From contig NC_054713.1 of assembly GCF_016097555.1 (NCBI RefSeq), positions 40,673,023 to 40,737,022 of the forward strand: a DNA stretch of 64,000 nucleotides, written 5' to 3'. The notes beneath the pieces are model-generated. The model did not search any database. It worked only from the letters and a program-made list of their open reading frames with translations, and had not been told where the DNA came from. Made by a program: the position numbers and the translations under genes. Of the stretch, positions 62,155 to 64,000 are shown piece by piece. This stretch comes from Gigantopelta aegis (taxonomy: Eukaryota; Mollusca; Gastropoda; Neomphalida; Peltospiridae). The number at the start of each line of letters is the position of its first letter. Position 1 is the stretch's first letter.

Positions 62155-62405
62155 TTTCAACTAATTTTCGTGGTTGAAGCACGCTGTTCTGGGCACACAC
62201 CTCAGCTATCTGGGCTGTCTGTCCAGGACAGTGGGGTAGGTGTTAGTTGGTTAGTGAGAGAGAAGAGAAGAGGGTGTAGTGGCCTTACACCGCCCACTGA
62301 GGCCTTAAGAACTCACTATGGGTTGGAGCCAGTACCGGGCTGCAAACCCTGTACCTACCAGCCTGTAGTCCGATGGCTTAACAACTGCATCACTGAGGCC
62401 GGTAT
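62155..62405 (-). mobile_element. SINE of the head-3 family
   Basis: GAAGCACGCTGTTCTGGGCA, AGAGGGTGTAGTGGCC, GGTACCGGGCTGCAAACCC, GGCTTAACAACTGCATCAC. It starts about 38 bp upstream of the first recognised M6PR exon. Confidence 0.88.
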
Positions 62406-62409
62406 ATAA

Positions 62410-63470
62410 ATTAAAGGTACTTTTGGCAGGGATTTCTAGATGGTAAAAACTTGCTTTAAAGCTTTTAAATGTAGGCTACTATATCTTTTACATGGGTGTT
62501 CTATCGTGGGATAGTGCGCCCTCTAATTTTAACTCAGCGGGAACACTGGGTAACCATTCACACTAATTATTAAATTAAACAAGCACTCTGAGAGTACTAC
62601 TAAAGCAATACGTGTCCCCTACAGGGCCCAACAAATTCTCCTATCTCAACAGTTCAAGGGAAATAACTCTGTGAAAAATGTGTAAATTGCCATGAAAGTC
62701 AAACTTGTCATAAATGAAAATGTGCCCGTTACCAAATGTTAAAATGTTACTGTTGTCCTTTATTAATCATGTATTGTTACATATACTAGTACGTACAAGT
62801 ATACATGATGCAGTGAATCTCCTTTAAACAGTACCCATAACCCATGGGCCAAATTGGGCCCAAGTAAATTTGATCCATGGGTATCCAGTTTACAGGGGGA
62901 TTGAAGTAAAGGTCTTTATTGTATTCTATTCACTATTAATTACAGAAAAAGTAATAGCAAGCGCCAGTGAGTGCTTATGACAAGGTGAAATAACCTAAAC
63001 AGACTGAGTCCCATATGTTAAAAGGAGGGTAAACTCAAATAAGAGCCTTATGTGTTGGAAAGATGCACACCCGGACCACCAACACATACTGACACTTTAA
63101 CAAATGAAAAACGCGTAATTTTAGAATTAATAAAAAAACATGATTATTCCTGTTAACTGGGGGCAGCCATTTTGTTTTGTTTTTGTGACGTCTGGTGGTA
63201 TAGCTTGGGGCAAGTGATGTCAGCTCCGCCGAACTCCTCTTAAGCAAAGTGTAAACAAACGCTCTAATTTACGACAAGTGGGACTTGTAAAACAACATAA
63301 ATACTTGATAGTATAATAAACTATTTAACTAAATATATTTCAATTTGCATCAATAGAATGAAATGGAGTTATAGTACTTTTCTCTGAAAAAAAATACAAA
63401 GAAAAAATGCTTATTATTAGGCCTATTGGTAGGGTAAGTTCGAGCAAAAACGACCACTCATGATATCCAA
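62410..63470. other. Non-coding stretch upstream of the recognised M6PR exons
   Basis: I looked on the minus strand for a signal-peptide exon and found none that fits M6PR. A CATAACTCTGTG-type repeat fragment is at 62620-62730. An AAAATGGCTGCC start-like sequence on the minus strand near 63168 stops after five codons. Confidence 0.5.
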
Positions 63471-63471
63471 A

Positions 63472-63657
63472 CAGTGTTCGAGATTAATGGTATCCCGATA
63501 TCCCGGGGATACCAGAATTTAATTTTGAATACCAGACTTCAAGAACCCAGTATCCCACTGGGATACCATATAATACTAAATTCTCAGGAGGGATACCAGA
63601 TTTTGAAATGTTAGTATCCAACTGGGATACTGCCCCAAATTTTAATCTCGAACACTG
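63472..63657. mobile_element. MITE with TIR CAGTGTTCGAGATTAA
   Basis: CAGTGTTCGAGATTAA at the left and TTAATCTCGAACACTG at the right are perfect inverse complements. GGGATACC repeats fill the 186-bp interior. No clear target duplication. Confidence 0.9.
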
Positions 63658-64000
63658 TCAAGTGATAAGTTTCTTTTCTTTGGGACTACGTAATTGGTCA
63701 GTTTTGTGATTTGAGATGGGAAAGTCTACTTAATCAAGGGTTTTACAGAATTACTTACAGTACTAAAGTGATAATGTCCATTACGATTTGAGGGGCGTCT
63801 GCGCGGCTATCAGACAATACCATGTGATTTTAATAAAAGGCACGTCTTTTTAGTGTGTCTAGACACGGTGTCTGGGGACCATCTAAATATACACCTGCCA
63901 ATCAGGAACCATAGGTATAGGCCATGGAAAGAAAAGACCAATTAACCAAAAACACACTCTGATTATTATTTCAGTATGTGGGTTAATTTATGTAAAACAT

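Noticed and set aside
63120-63247. Possible M6PR first exon on the minus strand near AAAATGGCTGCC
   Set aside because: The frame from that ATG stops after five codons and no signal peptide or luminal cysteine pattern is seen.
1-64000. LINE, LTR retrotransposon or endogenous viral genes
   Set aside because: No reverse transcriptase, integrase, gag or capsid motif was seen in any frame. The only transposase is the Tc1 type at 5583-6608.

Overview
This window is nuclear genomic DNA from an animal, most likely a mollusc and probably a gastropod. The evidence is: intron-containing genes with GT..AG junctions; AT-rich, repeat-dense intergenic DNA; a Tc1-type transposon; many MITE-like elements; and at least 30 copies or fragments of tRNA-headed SINEs of a modular type I associate with gastropods and bivalves. 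The species cannot be named from the sequence. There are no bacterial operons, CRISPR arrays or viral genes. All coordinates and alignments were made by eye. Exon boundaries were checked for reading phase; repeat edges are good to a few bases.

Genes, left to right. (1) 9251-12175 (+): a 974-residue intronless coding region for an uncharacterised, mostly disordered and probably nuclear protein with a compact C-terminal region; an upstream untranslated exon is likely. (2) 36701-23689 (-): SPAG7, seven coding exons, R3H-domain RNA/ssDNA-binding family, 233 aa. (3) 39146-46358 (+): NDUFB5, six coding exons, accessory subunit of mitochondrial complex I, 181 aa. SPAG7 and NDUFB5 are divergent, with 2.4 kb between start codons. 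(4) 62117-51634 (-): the 3' five coding exons of the cation-dependent mannose-6-phosphate receptor (M6PR). Its signal-peptide exon or exons were not found and probably lie beyond the right edge. A possible first exon of another, unrecognised gene lies in the last M6PR intron. The four genes have unrelated cellular jobs (nuclear?, RNA-associated?, mitochondrial respiration, lysosomal enzyme sorting), so their proximity implies no shared pathway.

The rest is repeats. 1-8900 holds SINEs, a foldback element, a Tc1 element (5217-6821) with one nonsense codon, and a direct segmental duplication on either side of it. 12200-23600 has no gene but holds MITEs, nested SINEs and a 17 x 51-bp array. The SPAG7 introns carry a 16 x 87-bp array, several MITEs and a decayed copy of SPAG7 exon 5. 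The NDUFB5 introns carry 112-bp, 40-bp and 52-bp arrays.

The most interesting pattern is that all five longer tandem arrays (units 40-112 bp) lie inside terminal-inverted-repeat elements. In three families a copy without the array is also present in the window, so these arrays look like expansions of one end or the middle of a MITE. Other points of note are four MITEs inserted 6-40 nt downstream of 5' splice sites, chimeric SINEs with swapped modules (one enclosed by a single target-site duplication), and paralogous empty sites that date insertions.
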